Shown piece after piece: positions 26,013 to 35,617 of a stretch of 64,000 bases of DNA (positions are counted from its first letter, which is position 1; each line of letters begins with the position of its first letter). Made by a program: the position numbers and the translations under genes. The notes below the pieces were generated by a model, which did no database searches, had not been told where the DNA came from, and was given only the letters and a program-made list of their open reading frames with translations. Origin of the DNA: DYKG01 sp964596185 (GTDB lineage: Bacteria > Muiribacteriota > Ozemobacteria > Ozemobacterales > Ozemobacteraceae); NCBI GenBank assembly GCA_964596185.1, contig CAZQUE010000018.1:5512-69511 (forward strand). Direction: 5' to 3'.

Positions 26013-26391
26013 ATTTCAAAAAATATTAATTCTCATTCTGATCTCTTTGCCTCTTAGCCTGCCCATTCATTCTCAGGAAATGCGCCGCTGGCTTCGGGTA
26101 CCTTTTTCTGGTGTCCCTGCCATAACCAGGCATGAATTACAGAAAAGCGATCAGGCCGGGCGCGTCTTCTTGAATCGTTACGAAAAAACGCCCGGATCGG
26201 CATTGATGAAAATGATACGCAAAAACTTTCCGGAACTCTGGCCCAATATAAAAGTTAAAGACGATTCCATTGATACCAGCAAATCGACGTTGCTTCTGGA
26301 AAGCCTGCAAATCGAAGCCGATGAGTTTAAAAGGAACGCAACGGCAACCCTGGCAACTGACAACGCGTCAACGACCGGTTCGCTTTTTTAG
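26002..26391 (+). CDS. small secreted protein of unknown function
   Basis: 129 residues with a signal peptide (MPYKFQKILILILISLPLSLPIHSQ). The mature chain is hydrophilic with mixed charge and has no recognised motif. The start overlaps the metallo-hydrolase stop by 11 bases, supporting a real coupled gene. It ends about 50 bases before the HEAT-repeat gene. Function unknown. Confidence 0.6.
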   Translation: MPYKFQKILILILISLPLSLPIHSQEMRRWLRVPFSGVPAITRHELQKSDQAGRVFLNRYEKTPGSALMKMIRKNFPELWPNIKVKDDSIDTSKSTLLLESLQIEADEFKRNATATLATDNASTTGSLF

Positions 26392-26398
26392 TTTTGAA

Positions 26399-26428
26399 TT
26401 GAGTATTGAACTGCTGATCTGTTAAAAT
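26399..26428 (+). promoter_or_regulatory. candidate promoter of the HEAT gene, near-leaderless
   Basis: TTGAGT (26399-26404), 18 bases, TAAAAT (26423-26428). The start point would be near 26435, only about 7 bases before the ATG at 26442. The ATG also lacks a Shine-Dalgarno, so the message could be nearly leaderless. Confidence 0.3.
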
Positions 26429-26441
26429 AGATTTAAACATT

Positions 26442-27578
26442 ATGGTCAGCAACAAAACCTACAAAGTAATCATACCTTATTCTGAATCGGCTAACCCGCG
26501 CAAGAAGTTCAAAATCGAGTATTCTATCGAAGCAGCCGACAGGGCCTCTGCCTTGAAAAAGGCTGAATATGAATTTTCATCCTATTCCGATTACAACAGC
26601 GCTTCATGGGTCAGAATGATCGAACGCGAGGGAATCAGAATCTGGAAAATTTTACCCGACATGCCGCAAACCCCTTCTCATATCGATGAGTTAGCAGCAA
26701 AACTGGAATCAGATGATGAAGATGTAATCTATAACTGTCTCAAGGCCCTTGGCGAGATTGAAGATGCCAGTGCCAGCGATAGAATAATCAAGCTTTTTTC
26801 ACACACTAACCCGGAAATCGTTGCTCTCGCCGTTGAAACCCTTGGCAAAATCGGCGATCCCAGCAACCTCAATGCAATCATGAATCTCTACAAGCCTGAT
26901 CGGCACCCAAGAATAAAGGCCTGTATCGTCACCGCAGTCGGTAAAATTGCCCTGCCCGATGATGAGATTCTGGGCTTTATCGCTAAAGCTCTGGTGGATA
27001 ACGATGCGCGAGTCAGAGCCAATGCGGTTGAGGCACTTGACAACCTTGAAATTGCCGGAACCGCGAAACTTTTATTGCCTCTGCTGGAAGATGAAGACAA
27101 CCGTGTTCGAGCAAATGTCATCAAGGCGTTATGGAACAAAGACGACCAGAACAAGCTGCTTGAAGCATTGAAAACCATGGCCAGCGATGAAAACCCCTGG
27201 ATGAAAACTTCATGTATTTTTGTATTGGACAAGGTCGACATTCCAGGTCGCATCGAACTGCTGGCCGACATGTGTCTTGAAGAGCATCCCAAGGTTCGGC
27301 AAAATGCTCGCGAGGCTATTTTCAAGGTCAACAATCTTGAATGTCTGCCTTATTGGCTGGAACTTATCAGTAGCGAACAGGAGCTGGCAATGGTATCAGA
27401 AAAAGTATTGCGCTTCGGCGAAAAGGCTCTTACCCCGCTTTTGAGCTTTCAGGGTAATACCGAGCTTGCCCGCAAAAATGCCGCCACCCTGCTCGATCTT
27501 CTCGAACAGCAAACATTAGCAAAATCCGGTTGGATAAGTTGGCTGAAAACCAAGCAGAAAAGATTGTTCAAATCCTGA
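26442..27578 (+). CDS. HEAT-repeat protein
   Basis: 378 residues, no signal peptide. The first 70 residues form a small separate domain (TYKVIIPYSESANPRKKFKIEYSIEAADRASALKKA is its core, positions 6-43). From about 85 onward there are HEAT/PBS-lyase-type repeats of about 31 residues: VIYNCLKALGEIEDAS, IVALAVETLGKIGDPS, RIKACIVTAVGKIA, RVRANAVEALDNLE, and RVRANVIKAL. Such arrays are protein-binding scaffolds. The gene lies between a small secreted protein and ftsH, with the probable ftsH promoter in the gap. Partner unknown. No Shine-Dalgarno is visible before ATG 26442. Confidence 0.82.
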   Translation: MVSNKTYKVIIPYSESANPRKKFKIEYSIEAADRASALKKAEYEFSSYSDYNSASWVRMIEREGIRIWKILPDMPQTPSHIDELAAKLESDDEDVIYNCLKALGEIEDASASDRIIKLFSHTNPEIVALAVETLGKIGDPSNLNAIMNLYKPDRHPRIKACIVTAVGKIALPDDEILGFIAKALVDNDARVRANAVEALDNLEIAGTAKLLLPLLEDEDNRVRANVIKALWNKDDQNKLLEALKTMASDENPWMKTSCIFVLDKVDIPGRIELLADMCLEEHPKVRQNAREAIFKVNNLECLPYWLELISSEQELAMVSEKVLRFGEKALTPLLSFQGNTELARKNAATLLDLLEQQTLAKSGWISWLKTKQKRLFKS

Positions 27579-27611
27579 ATCAGGGCTTTACCAAGCCCAA
27601 AGTTTTTGCAT

Positions 27612-27640
27612 TTGATAAAGCCAGTCTATTGTGATAGGAT
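27612..27640 (+). promoter_or_regulatory. candidate sigma-70 promoter of ftsH
   Basis: TTGATA (27612-27617, 5/6), an exact 17-base spacer and TAGGAT (27635-27640, 4/6). The predicted start is about 43 bases before the ftsH ATG. Confidence 0.55.
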
Positions 27641-27689
27641 TACAGCCTGCATCAGTGTAGACATCCAATAATTTTACAGGCACAGGAAT

Positions 27690-29690
27690 ATGAAAGAACA
27701 ACCAACGAGAATGAAAACGATCGCTCTGTACGCACTGCTGTTGATTCTTCTACTCACAGCATTCACCAATATTGCCAATACCAAGAAAGTTGACCGACTT
27801 ACCTATTCGGAATTTCTGAATATTCTTCAGGGCAATGATACCAGCCGAAAGATTTTGCGCATCAAGATCAACGAAAGAGAAATAACCGGCAGAATTCAAA
27901 AACAGGTTACTCTTGGTACCGGCAACGAAGCGACAACTTCGCATTTTCACACCGTCGCTCCTGAAGATCCTGGTCTGATGGAAATCATCAGAAAAAGCAA
28001 CGTAATTATCGAAGCGGAACCGCCGGCACAAATGTCGTGGTGGTTGAATCTTCTGATCAACTGGTTCCCGTTCATTCTTCTAATTGGCGCATGGCTGTAC
28101 ATTCTGCAAAAAATGCAGGGCGGCGGAGCAAAAGCTCTCAGCTTTGGCAAAAGTCGTGCGAGAATGGTTGATCCAACTGAAAAGAAAATCCTTTTCAAAG
28201 ATGTTGCCGGAGTAAGCGAAGCCAAGGAAGATCTGCTTGAAGTAGTTGAGTTCCTTCGTGACCCCAAAAAATTCACCGATCTCGGCGCAAAAATACCCAG
28301 AGGGGTTTTACTTTTTGGCCCTCCAGGCACCGGAAAAACCCTGCTGGCAAGAGCAGTCGCCGGCGAAGCAAATGTACCCTTCTTTAACATTTCCGGATCT
28401 GAATTTGTGGAAATGTTCGTCGGTGTCGGTGCGTCCCGCGTCAGAGACCTGTTCGAACAGGCCCGCAAGAATGCGCCATGTATCATCTTCATGGATGAAA
28501 TAGATGCAGTTGGCCGACAGCGTGGCGCAGGACTTGGCGGTGGGCACGATGAACGTGAGCAGACGTTGAACCAGCTCCTCGTCGAGATGGACGGCTTTGA
28601 CAATACCAAAGGTATCATTCTGGTTGCTGCAACCAACCGTCCCGATGTTCTTGATCCGGCACTTCTTCGCCCGGGTCGTTTCGATCGACGAATCGTCGTA
28701 GATCAGCCCGATATACTCGGCAGAGAAGAAATTCTCAAGATTCATGTGCGCGACAAACCTATTGCCGAAGATGTTGATTTAAGTGTTCTGGCTCGCCGAA
28801 CACCAGGTTTTGTCGGGGCAGATCTCGCCAACCTGACCAATGAAGCGGCCATACTTGCTGCGCGCTGTGGTAGAAAAATCGTGACCATGAATGATTTTGA
28901 GGCTTCGATCGACAAGGTCATCGCTGGCTCAGAAAGAAAAAGCCGCATCATTTCAGAAAAGGAAAAAGAAAACACAGCATTCCATGAAATGGGACACGCT
29001 CTGGTTGCGGCTTTCTTGCCAGGGACTGATCCGGTACATAAAATTACCATTATTCCCCGTGGTATGGCTCTTGGCTTAACCATGCAATTGCCGGTTGAAG
29101 ATCGCCTGACCGTTTCTAAAACCCATCTCTTTCACCAACTGTGCATTTTACTTGGTGGCCGCGTAGCCGAATCTCTGGTCTTCAACGAAATTACCTCAGG
29201 TGCCAGAAATGACATCGAGCGGGCCACAAAAATTGCCAGAAAAATGGTTTGCGAATTGGGCATGAGCGAAGAAATAGGACCGTTACATCTTGGCGACGAT
29301 AACCAGACGGTTTTTCTTGGCCGCGAATTCAATACCAGAACCGATATTTCCGAAGAAACCGCCCGAAAAATAGACAAAGAAATCAAGGATTTGATTGACA
29401 GCGCGTACAAAAAAGCGACACAGATTCTCACCGACAATCGTGACAAGCTTGAAACTCTTTCAAGAATGTTGCTTGAACGCGAGACCATTAATGCAAATGA
29501 ATTTCAGGATCTGCTGCAGGGCAAAGAACTTGCTCCATTGCCAAACAAAAAACAGATTGTCGATAAAGCAGTCGAAGCCATTGCCAATGCAGAAAATCCC
29601 GAGGAAAGCTCAACTGAAGTAGAGACTCCGGCGGATACTGACAAATCAGCGAAAAAAGAGAAGCCGGAAGGCGAAAACTACCAGAAGTAA
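27690..29690 (+). CDS. ftsH: ATP-dependent zinc metalloprotease FtsH
   Basis: 666 residues. Two membrane helices (about 12-30 and 112-132) flank the extracytoplasmic domain. The AAA+ domain has Walker A GPPGTGKT (about 209), Walker B IIFMDEIDAV, the FVEMFVGVGASRVRD pore region and the second region of homology. The zinc site is HEMGH (about 431), with the third ligand Asp in the following domain. FtsH degrades unassembled membrane proteins and short-lived regulators. The C-terminal 60 residues are Glu/Lys-rich and not conserved. It is monocistronic, with a promoter upstream and a strong two-way terminator after it. Confidence 0.97.
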   Translation: MKEQPTRMKTIALYALLLILLLTAFTNIANTKKVDRLTYSEFLNILQGNDTSRKILRIKINEREITGRIQKQVTLGTGNEATTSHFHTVAPEDPGLMEIIRKSNVIIEAEPPAQMSWWLNLLINWFPFILLIGAWLYILQKMQGGGAKALSFGKSRARMVDPTEKKILFKDVAGVSEAKEDLLEVVEFLRDPKKFTDLGAKIPRGVLLFGPPGTGKTLLARAVAGEANVPFFNISGSEFVEMFVGVGASRVRDLFEQARKNAPCIIFMDEIDAVGRQRGAGLGGGHDEREQTLNQLLVEMDGFDNTKGIILVAATNRPDVLDPALLRPGRFDRRIVVDQPDILGREEILKIHVRDKPIAEDVDLSVLARRTPGFVGADLANLTNEAAILAARCGRKIVTMNDFEASIDKVIAGSERKSRIISEKEKENTAFHEMGHALVAAFLPGTDPVHKITIIPRGMALGLTMQLPVEDRLTVSKTHLFHQLCILLGGRVAESLVFNEITSGARNDIERATKIARKMVCELGMSEEIGPLHLGDDNQTVFLGREFNTRTDISEETARKIDKEIKDLIDSAYKKATQILTDNRDKLETLSRMLLERETINANEFQDLLQGKELAPLPNKKQIVDKAVEAIANAENPEESSTEVETPADTDKSAKKEKPEGENYQK

Positions 29691-29700
29691 GTGGGTAATA

Positions 29701-29732
29701 AAAAAAGAGGCTGTTTTCAGCCTCTTTTTTTT
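29701..29732. terminator. bidirectional intrinsic terminator between ftsH and cheY
   Basis: AAAAAAGAGGCTG (29701-29713) pairs with CAGCCTCTTTTTT (29718-29730) around TTTT. Both strands give a GC stem followed by a T run, so it can end ftsH and the convergent response regulator gene. Confidence 0.93.
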
Positions 29733-29754
29733 GTCTAAATTTTAAAAAATCGGT

Positions 29755-30123
29755 TCAGCCAAGCACCTGTTTTACGGTTGCAAGAACCCTTTCCGGCTGA
29801 AGGGGTTTAACCAGAAAGCTTTTGGCACCAGCCATGACCGCAGCCTTAACTTTATCGACCTGCCCCATGGCTGAGCACATGATGATTTTGGCATTTGGAT
29901 CTATCGCCAGAATTTTTTTTACCGCTGTAATTCCATCCATGTCAGGCATAGTAATATCCATGGTAACCAGATCAGGTTTATGTTGGGCGTAAAGCTCTAC
30001 CGCCTCGTTACCGTTTGCAGCCTCGCCAACCACTTCAAACTCATTGTTCTCAAAAAGATGCTTTAGCATCAGTCTCATGATGGTAGCGTCATCAACGATC
30101 AGAATTTTCTTTGCCACAGCCAA
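29755..30123 (-). CDS. CheY-like single-domain response regulator
   Basis: 122 residues, receiver domain only. The acidic pair is in ILIVDDA, the phospho-acceptor Asp in LVTMDITMPDMDG, and the switch Ser and Lys in MCSAMG and LVKPL. It is a complete and probably functional receiver of the CheY type. It is the last gene of the chemotaxis block and has its own 90-base upstream gap after the preceding receiver gene. It could be the flagellar-motor CheY or a second output; a second intact receiver is at 38954. Confidence 0.9.
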   Translation of the reverse strand: MAVAKKILIVDDATIMRLMLKHLFENNEFEVVGEAANGNEAVELYAQHKPDLVTMDITMPDMDGITAVKKILAIDPNAKIIMCSAMGQVDKVKAAVMAGAKSFLVKPLQPERVLATVKQVLG

Positions 30124-30215
30124 CCTCGTTCTGATTAATATACATTCTTACGTACAAATAATACACTGAATGACCTTTCAAGTCAAAACAGTTGGGAAAA
30201 TAGCTTGCAATATCC

Positions 30216-30584
30216 TTATCCTCTCGAATACCTGCAAACATAATCTTTAAAATATTTATCGAGAAAGGGCTTGGGAATGAAAGCCGATGCTCCTATTTTC
30301 AACAAATTGAAAATGCTTTTGATGCCGGAATACTCGCCGAGGACGATAACCGGAATAGCGCTTAAACGCGAATCTTTCTGCATCGAATGTATCAACCACT
30401 CGCCTTCTTTCTGATCAAAAACCCTATCAGTAACGACAATAGAGACGTTCTGATGCTCTTTGAGCAGTTTTAGCGCTTTTTTTACTGAAGAAGTCTGAAA
30501 AACTTCAAAGCCCAAGCTGGCCAAGGCATTGTTAAGTTTTTCACGAACCTCAGAGTCATCTGAAACAACTAGCGACTCTTTCAT
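30216..30584 (-). CDS. divergent response-regulator receiver protein
   Basis: 122 residues with the receiver fold: VVSDDSEVREKL near the N-terminus, an Asp in VVTDRVFDQ, and a KPF motif (FIPKPFLDKYF). The usual switch Thr/Ser after beta-4 is replaced (VIVLGEYSG), and the MPxMDG motif after the Asp is absent. It therefore may accept phosphate poorly or act as a sink or adaptor. It lies between cheB and the cheY-like gene on the same strand. No output domain is present. Confidence 0.8.
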   Translation of the reverse strand: MKESLVVSDDSEVREKLNNALASLGFEVFQTSSVKKALKLLKEHQNVSIVVTDRVFDQKEGEWLIHSMQKDSRLSAIPVIVLGEYSGIKSIFNLLKIGASAFIPKPFLDKYFKDYVCRYSRG

Positions 30585-30636
30585 TTGTTTACCCCGCCGC
30601 GAGAAAACTCAAATCTTTTTTCTTATCTCTTTACAT

Positions 30637-31680
30637 TCATGATAACAAATTTAATACTTTTCCCGCAATTGCCTGCAGATCACAGATAAATTCAACTCCG
30701 CCGGCATTTATTGCCACTTTGGGCATACCAAAAACCACACAGCTGGCTTCATCTTGAGCTATAGTCCGGGCTCCAGCATCACGCATAGCTTTCAGACCCT
30801 GTGCCCCGTCACTGCCCATGCCGGTAAGAATTACGCCTACTGCGTTTGCCCCGGCTGCGCTGGCAGCGGACTGCATCAAAACTTCAACTGATGGGCAATG
30901 ACCGCAAACATTTTCGCCTGAAGCAACTTTCACTCGATAGAATCCTCCAGAACGAGCAACCTGCATCTGGTAACCGCCCGGAGCAATTAAAATTTGTCCG
31001 GGAAGTATACGATCTCCATCCTCAGCCTCCTTGACTGACATCTGACTCAGACTGTTAAGTCTTTCGGCAAAAAGCCTGGTAAAACCGGCGGGCATATGCT
31101 GCACGATAACGACTCCAGGGGTTTGCGGCGGAAAACGGGTAATTACTTCTTTTATCGCTTCAGTACCGCCCGCGGACGCTCCAATTACGATAATTTTATC
31201 GGTAGTTTCGGCCAGAGCCTTTGGAGGAGCGATAATTGCTGCCGGCACCTGGCTGCGTTTATTCTTCCAGTGGGAAACATTGGCGGTTGAAGCCAGCTTA
31301 ACCTTTGTACGCAATTCCTGCATCATGGTCTCAAGGCCTCTAACTACATCTGCTTTTGGCTTTGAGACAAAATCAACGGCACCGGCTTCGAGGGCCTCGA
31401 TGGTAATTCTTTTGCCGCGTTCGGTCAGGGCGCTCACCATGACTACCGGAATTGGATACTGGTACATCAATTTTCGCAAAAATTCCAGCCCATCCATTTT
31501 TGGCATTTCAACATCGAGCGTCATCACATCTGGATTCAATTCGACAATCTTATCGCGGGCAGCATAAGGATCGGCGGCTGTTCCAACAACCTCAATCATC
31601 GGATCGGCATTCAACCCATCAGCAATGATTGTTCTCACCAGCGCGGAATCATCTACCACCAGGACTCTTATCGCTTTCAT
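30637..31680 (-). CDS. cheB: chemotaxis response regulator protein-glutamate methylesterase CheB
   Basis: 347 residues from ATG 31680 (MKAIRVLVVDDS). The 13-residue extension to 31719 would overlap cheR and lacks support. The receiver domain has Asp56 in VMTLDVEMPKMDG. The C-terminal methylesterase domain contains the nucleophile Ser in IGASAGGTEA, His in IVQHMPAGFTRLFAERLN and Asp in GMGSDGAQGLKAM. CheB removes methyl groups from and deamidates chemoreceptors, resetting sensitivity when phosphorylated by CheA. It follows cheR closely. Confidence 0.96.
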   Translation of the reverse strand: MKAIRVLVVDDSALVRTIIADGLNADPMIEVVGTAADPYAARDKIVELNPDVMTLDVEMPKMDGLEFLRKLMYQYPIPVVMVSALTERGKRITIEALEAGAVDFVSKPKADVVRGLETMMQELRTKVKLASTANVSHWKNKRSQVPAAIIAPPKALAETTDKIIVIGASAGGTEAIKEVITRFPPQTPGVVIVQHMPAGFTRLFAERLNSLSQMSVKEAEDGDRILPGQILIAPGGYQMQVARSGGFYRVKVASGENVCGHCPSVEVLMQSAASAAGANAVGVILTGMGSDGAQGLKAMRDAGARTIAQDEASCVVFGMPKVAINAGGVEFICDLQAIAGKVLNLLS

Positions 31681-31684
31681 CCAT

Positions 31685-32509
31685 TCATTCTCGCTTTCTG
31701 AAAACTGCGGGCTGAACATAATCGTAAGGGCATCCCGGAGCCCGTATCGATTCAGAATGACCTATAAATAGATACCCTCCAGGAGCTGTCACCCGGTATA
31801 GCTTTTCAATCAGATTGTTTCTGGTAGGGGTGTCGAAATAAATCATCACATTTCGGCAAAAAATAATATGAAAAGGTTTTCGAAAGGGAAAAACCTGGTT
31901 CATCAGATTGAAGCGTCTGAAAGTGATCTCTTGGCGAACTTCTTTTTTAAACATCCAATTTTCCTGGTCGAGTCTCTGTAGATAAAGCTTTTGCATGCGT
32001 TCAGGAATATTCTGAATCTGCTCGTTAGAGTAAACGCCGCTGATAGCTTTTTCGATAACCCGGCTGGAAATGTCTGTCGCCAACAATCCGGCCTGCCAGC
32101 TATGATAATCTTTGCCGAAATAGTCCATCAGGGTCATGATGATTGAATAGGGTTCTTCTCCGGTGGAGGCGGCGGCACACCAGATTCTCAGGTCATGAGA
32201 TCGACTTTTTTGCAGACGCTCGACTATTTCCGGCAAGATTTTATCTGAGAGCATCTGGAAATGCTGTTTTTCACGAAAGAAAAAAGTGTGATTGGTTGAC
32301 ATGCGATCGATCATTTCCTGCAAACTCGCACCGGAAGGATCGGTTTTCACAAAAGAAACCAACTCTGCAAAAGTGTTAAACCCCTTTTGCAGAGCCAGTT
32401 TTCTCAATCTGCCTATTACCAGGGAACGCTTATGTTCACCCAGGCTTATGCCGAATCTGGTGTATATAATTTCCCTGATTTCATTAAATTCAGCATCGGT
32501 GAGGTTCAT
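31685..32509 (-). CDS. cheR: chemotaxis protein methyltransferase CheR
   Basis: 274 residues. CheR transfers methyl groups from SAM to receptor glutamates. The N-terminal helical domain (about 1-75) is followed by the SAM-binding fold with RIWCAAASTGEEPYSI, and FHIIFCRNVMIYFD near 215. The RMSTNHTFFFRE motif is typical. It lies 11 bases after the receptor gene and 4 bases before the cheB start, so receptor, methyltransferase and methylesterase are one unit. Confidence 0.96.
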   Translation of the reverse strand: MNLTDAEFNEIREIIYTRFGISLGEHKRSLVIGRLRKLALQKGFNTFAELVSFVKTDPSGASLQEMIDRMSTNHTFFFREKQHFQMLSDKILPEIVERLQKSRSHDLRIWCAAASTGEEPYSIIMTLMDYFGKDYHSWQAGLLATDISSRVIEKAISGVYSNEQIQNIPERMQKLYLQRLDQENWMFKKEVRQEITFRRFNLMNQVFPFRKPFHIIFCRNVMIYFDTPTRNNLIEKLYRVTAPGGYLFIGHSESIRAPGCPYDYVQPAVFRKRE

Positions 32510-32520
32510 TGCCTATCCGT

Positions 32521-34977
32521 TCAGTAGCGTCCAAATTCGTCATCGTCAAGAGCTATTATATCAGACGGTTTGGGTTTTCTTGGTTCATTTTTTGGCTTGG
32601 TTGAGGCAGAATCGGAGAAATCAGTCTTTTTAACAGCTTTTGTGGCTGTTACCTGGGGCTTTATCGACTCAGACCTTCTGCTGGATGGTCTGGTGGCAGG
32701 AGCCATTTTTGCCTGAGCTTTTGAACTTGACTCAGCTGATCTAACATTTTGATCAGGCCGCAACTCAAATCTTGCGAGCAGGGAATTCAATTCTCGAGCC
32801 TGTCCAGAAAGCTCTTCGGCAGCAGCTGCCGTTTCTTCGGCATTCGCAGTGTTCTGCTGAGTCACCTTGTCAATTTGTTCAAGTCCCTGACCGATCTGAG
32901 CAATCCCCTGAGCCTGCTCATTGCTGGCAGCAGCAATTTCACCGACGAGATCAGCAACTTTTACCGAGCTGGCAACGATTTCCTGCAAAGCAGCTTCAGT
33001 CAGCCGGGCTATTTCCGTTCCTGATTTAACTTTGAGAATTGAATTTTCGATCATCTCAGAGGTTTCTTTTGCCGCCTTGGCACTACGGCTGGCAAGGTTT
33101 CTCACTTCATCGGCCACGACCGCAAAGCCCTTGCCGTGTTTGCCGGCACGAGCGGCTTCAACTGCTGCATTCAAAGACAAAAGATTTGTCTGGAAAGCGA
33201 TGTCATCGATAACTTTAATGATCTTGGCAATCTGATTGCTCGCCAGCTGAATTTCACTCATTGCCGACATCATATCGCCCATTTTCTGATTGCCGGCCTC
33301 AGCAGCCGACCGAGTCTGAGTCGCAAGAACGTTGGCCTGAGTGGCATTTTCGGCGTTCGCTTTCGTCTGACTGCCTATTTCAGTAATCGAGCTGGAAATT
33401 TCTTCAATTGATGCTGCCGTCTCAGTTGCCCCCTGAGACAGCGACTGACTTGCTTCAGAAATCTGGCCTGAGCCGGAGTCAACTTCTTCGGCGGCGGTTT
33501 TTACGCCAGACATTGCGGCATTAACCTGCTCAACCATCTTCTTTAATGAGATTCCAAGGCTGTCTTGCTCAGATTTCACATTAACATGCTGATTCCAATT
33601 ACCTTCAGCCAATTCGGCCCACATTGAGGAAAGTATTCTCTGCTGCTTTATCAATGATTCGATACTTCGCGAAAGTGAACCGATTTCATCTTTGCGCAAA
33701 AGACTTTCGGCATCTGGATCAGCCGAAACATCTCCGAGCAAGGCAAGATTGCGCAATAATTCTTCTCCTCTATTGATCGGTGCAACTATTCCAGAAGCAA
33801 CAAACCATGAAATAAAGAAAACCAGAATCAGAATGACGATTGTAACCAGATGCTGAAAATTTCTTGCGGCATCAAAGTCAGCATCAATATTGGCAATCGC
33901 ATCCATGAATTCTTCCTCATAGGTGCTGGCACCGATTATCCAGTCCCAGGGTTCATAATAAACCAGAGCGGCGATCTTTTCCCTGGGCTTCGCTTCGCCC
34001 GGGTTAATCCATGGGTAATAATCTATAATCGAATTCCCGGTTGGTGCTTTAAGCGATTTATCGATCAGCTCCTGGATAACCATTCGACCATCACTACTTT
34101 TTGTGTCGATAAGGCTGATATCTGTGCCTGAGGGATGAATGATGGTTTTTCCCTTTTGAGTGCCGGTACCTCCGAGTACATAGACGTAACCGGATTTGCC
34201 TACTTTCATACTTTGCACAGCTTTGCGCAGATCGGTAACCATTTCCATTGGTATGCCGACATACAGCACGCCCTGAATCTCGCCGCTACTGTCCCGCAAT
34301 GGCTCATAGGCGGTAACATACCAGGCATTGTCTACAAAAGCCCGGCCGACATAGGTTTCACCGCGCAAAACGGTCTGTATCACCTGATTTGGCGTACCGT
34401 CTGGATTAGTAGCAGGAATATAGGTTCCGATAGCTCTCTCGCCATTTTCTTTAATGACGTTGGTCGCAACCCGCAGCATATCGCCCTGCGAATTCATGCG
34501 CTGGAAAATGGTGCTGGTTCCACCAACCTGCTCCTGAACCTTGTCGACGATATAGGTTCTGACTTTCGAACCGCGCACCTGCCCAAGCCAGGTACTGCCA
34601 ACCATCATTCTCGGCAATTCTATTGCACGAGATTCTTTTGTAAACTGGTTTTCCGCGTTCCAACTGACTTTTTCAGAAGCAAGGCTGATGCCGCCAACTT
34701 CATTTATTGCGGCCCGAGCAACCGCCAGATCGGCTTTAAGCTTGATTCTCAAGAGCTGATCCTGGGTTTTCACCATGTTGTAGACGCCTTCTGAAATCCT
34801 TCGCAATTCATTTTCGGCGGCACTTCTCAGCTCATGGTGAACTTCGGAATCTATGCGAGCATTCGTTCTATTGGATAAAACAAAAGAACTGACAACCATT
34901 AAAATCACGCTGAAAAAACAAAGAAAAATCAATTTCCATTTCAAAGCCAAATCAGACCAGATTTTTGCCAACCACAT
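32521..34977 (-). CDS. methyl-accepting chemotaxis protein with Cache sensor
   Basis: 818 residues. A first membrane helix (about 15-35), a large extracytoplasmic sensor of the Cache type (about 40-355, including WYVTAYEPLRD and GVLYVGIPM), a second helix near 370-390, HAMP, then a methyl-accepting signalling domain. The kinase-contacting tip is complete (IDDIAFQTNLLSLNAAVEA, RAGKHGKGFAVVADEVRNLA). The C-terminal tail is about 90 residues, Lys/Ser/Pro-rich, ending DDEFGRY. Its aromatic end might tether CheR/CheB, though it is not the classical NWETF. Ligand unknown. It is cotranscribed with cheR and cheB. Confidence 0.95.
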   Translation of the reverse strand: MWLAKIWSDLALKWKLIFLCFFSVILMVVSSFVLSNRTNARIDSEVHHELRSAAENELRRISEGVYNMVKTQDQLLRIKLKADLAVARAAINEVGGISLASEKVSWNAENQFTKESRAIELPRMMVGSTWLGQVRGSKVRTYIVDKVQEQVGGTSTIFQRMNSQGDMLRVATNVIKENGERAIGTYIPATNPDGTPNQVIQTVLRGETYVGRAFVDNAWYVTAYEPLRDSSGEIQGVLYVGIPMEMVTDLRKAVQSMKVGKSGYVYVLGGTGTQKGKTIIHPSGTDISLIDTKSSDGRMVIQELIDKSLKAPTGNSIIDYYPWINPGEAKPREKIAALVYYEPWDWIIGASTYEEEFMDAIANIDADFDAARNFQHLVTIVILILVFFISWFVASGIVAPINRGEELLRNLALLGDVSADPDAESLLRKDEIGSLSRSIESLIKQQRILSSMWAELAEGNWNQHVNVKSEQDSLGISLKKMVEQVNAAMSGVKTAAEEVDSGSGQISEASQSLSQGATETAASIEEISSSITEIGSQTKANAENATQANVLATQTRSAAEAGNQKMGDMMSAMSEIQLASNQIAKIIKVIDDIAFQTNLLSLNAAVEAARAGKHGKGFAVVADEVRNLASRSAKAAKETSEMIENSILKVKSGTEIARLTEAALQEIVASSVKVADLVGEIAAASNEQAQGIAQIGQGLEQIDKVTQQNTANAEETAAAAEELSGQARELNSLLARFELRPDQNVRSAESSSKAQAKMAPATRPSSRRSESIKPQVTATKAVKKTDFSDSASTKPKNEPRKPKPSDIIALDDDEFGRY

Positions 34978-35101
34978 ACTCTTTTTCCTTTCTTCCGTCG
35001 ACTTGCATTTTTATTAAAAGATGCCGTGAATTTTGCAAGGACGTAGAACAAAATCCTGAAAATACAATCAGGCGTTCAGGACAAAGTTAATTTTTTTGTT
35101 T

Positions 35102-35617
35102 TTACTCTTGATTCGTAATCTGGGTTAGTCTTTGATCGAACAACAGCTTATCCATTGCCAGAAGAATGATGACATCATTTTCAAAACGCCCTATACCCTT
35201 GATATATCTGGAAATATCGCCTTTGGCAACCGATGGCGCGGGAGATATCTGTTCACTCGAAATAGAGATAACTTCTCGAACGGCATCTACTACCAGGCCG
35301 ATAGGCGAGTCTTCGACATTTACCACAATAACGCAGGTTCTATCATCATATTCAATAGCCTTCATGCGAAATCGCAATCTGATATCTACCACAGGGATCA
35401 CGCTGCCGCGCAAATTGATGACCCCTTTTACATACTCGGGCATGTCGGGAACTTCGGTAATTTTCTGAATTCCGACTATTTCGGTAACATGCTTGATTTC
35501 AATCCCATATTGCTCGTTGCCGATGCGAAAAGAAAGATATTTTCCCTCCTGGGTATCTTCACCATCATCATCTATATCATAATCATCAGAAAAATCGTTT
35601 CTTTGTGACTCAGCCAT
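35102..35617 (-). CDS. cheW: chemotaxis coupling protein CheW
   Basis: 171 residues from ATG 35617, which overlaps the cheA stop by one base (TGATG), with GGAGG upstream. A short acidic N-terminal tail precedes the CheW fold: YLSFRIGNEQYGIEIKHVTEI, YVKGVINLRGSVIPVVDIR and GLVVDAVREV. The NLRGxVIPV hallmark is intact. CheW links receptors to CheA. It is followed by a 124-base gap and then the receptor gene. Confidence 0.96.
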   Translation of the reverse strand: MAESQRNDFSDDYDIDDDGEDTQEGKYLSFRIGNEQYGIEIKHVTEIVGIQKITEVPDMPEYVKGVINLRGSVIPVVDIRLRFRMKAIEYDDRTCVIVVNVEDSPIGLVVDAVREVISISSEQISPAPSVAKGDISRYIKGIGRFENDVIILLAMDKLLFDQRLTQITNQE

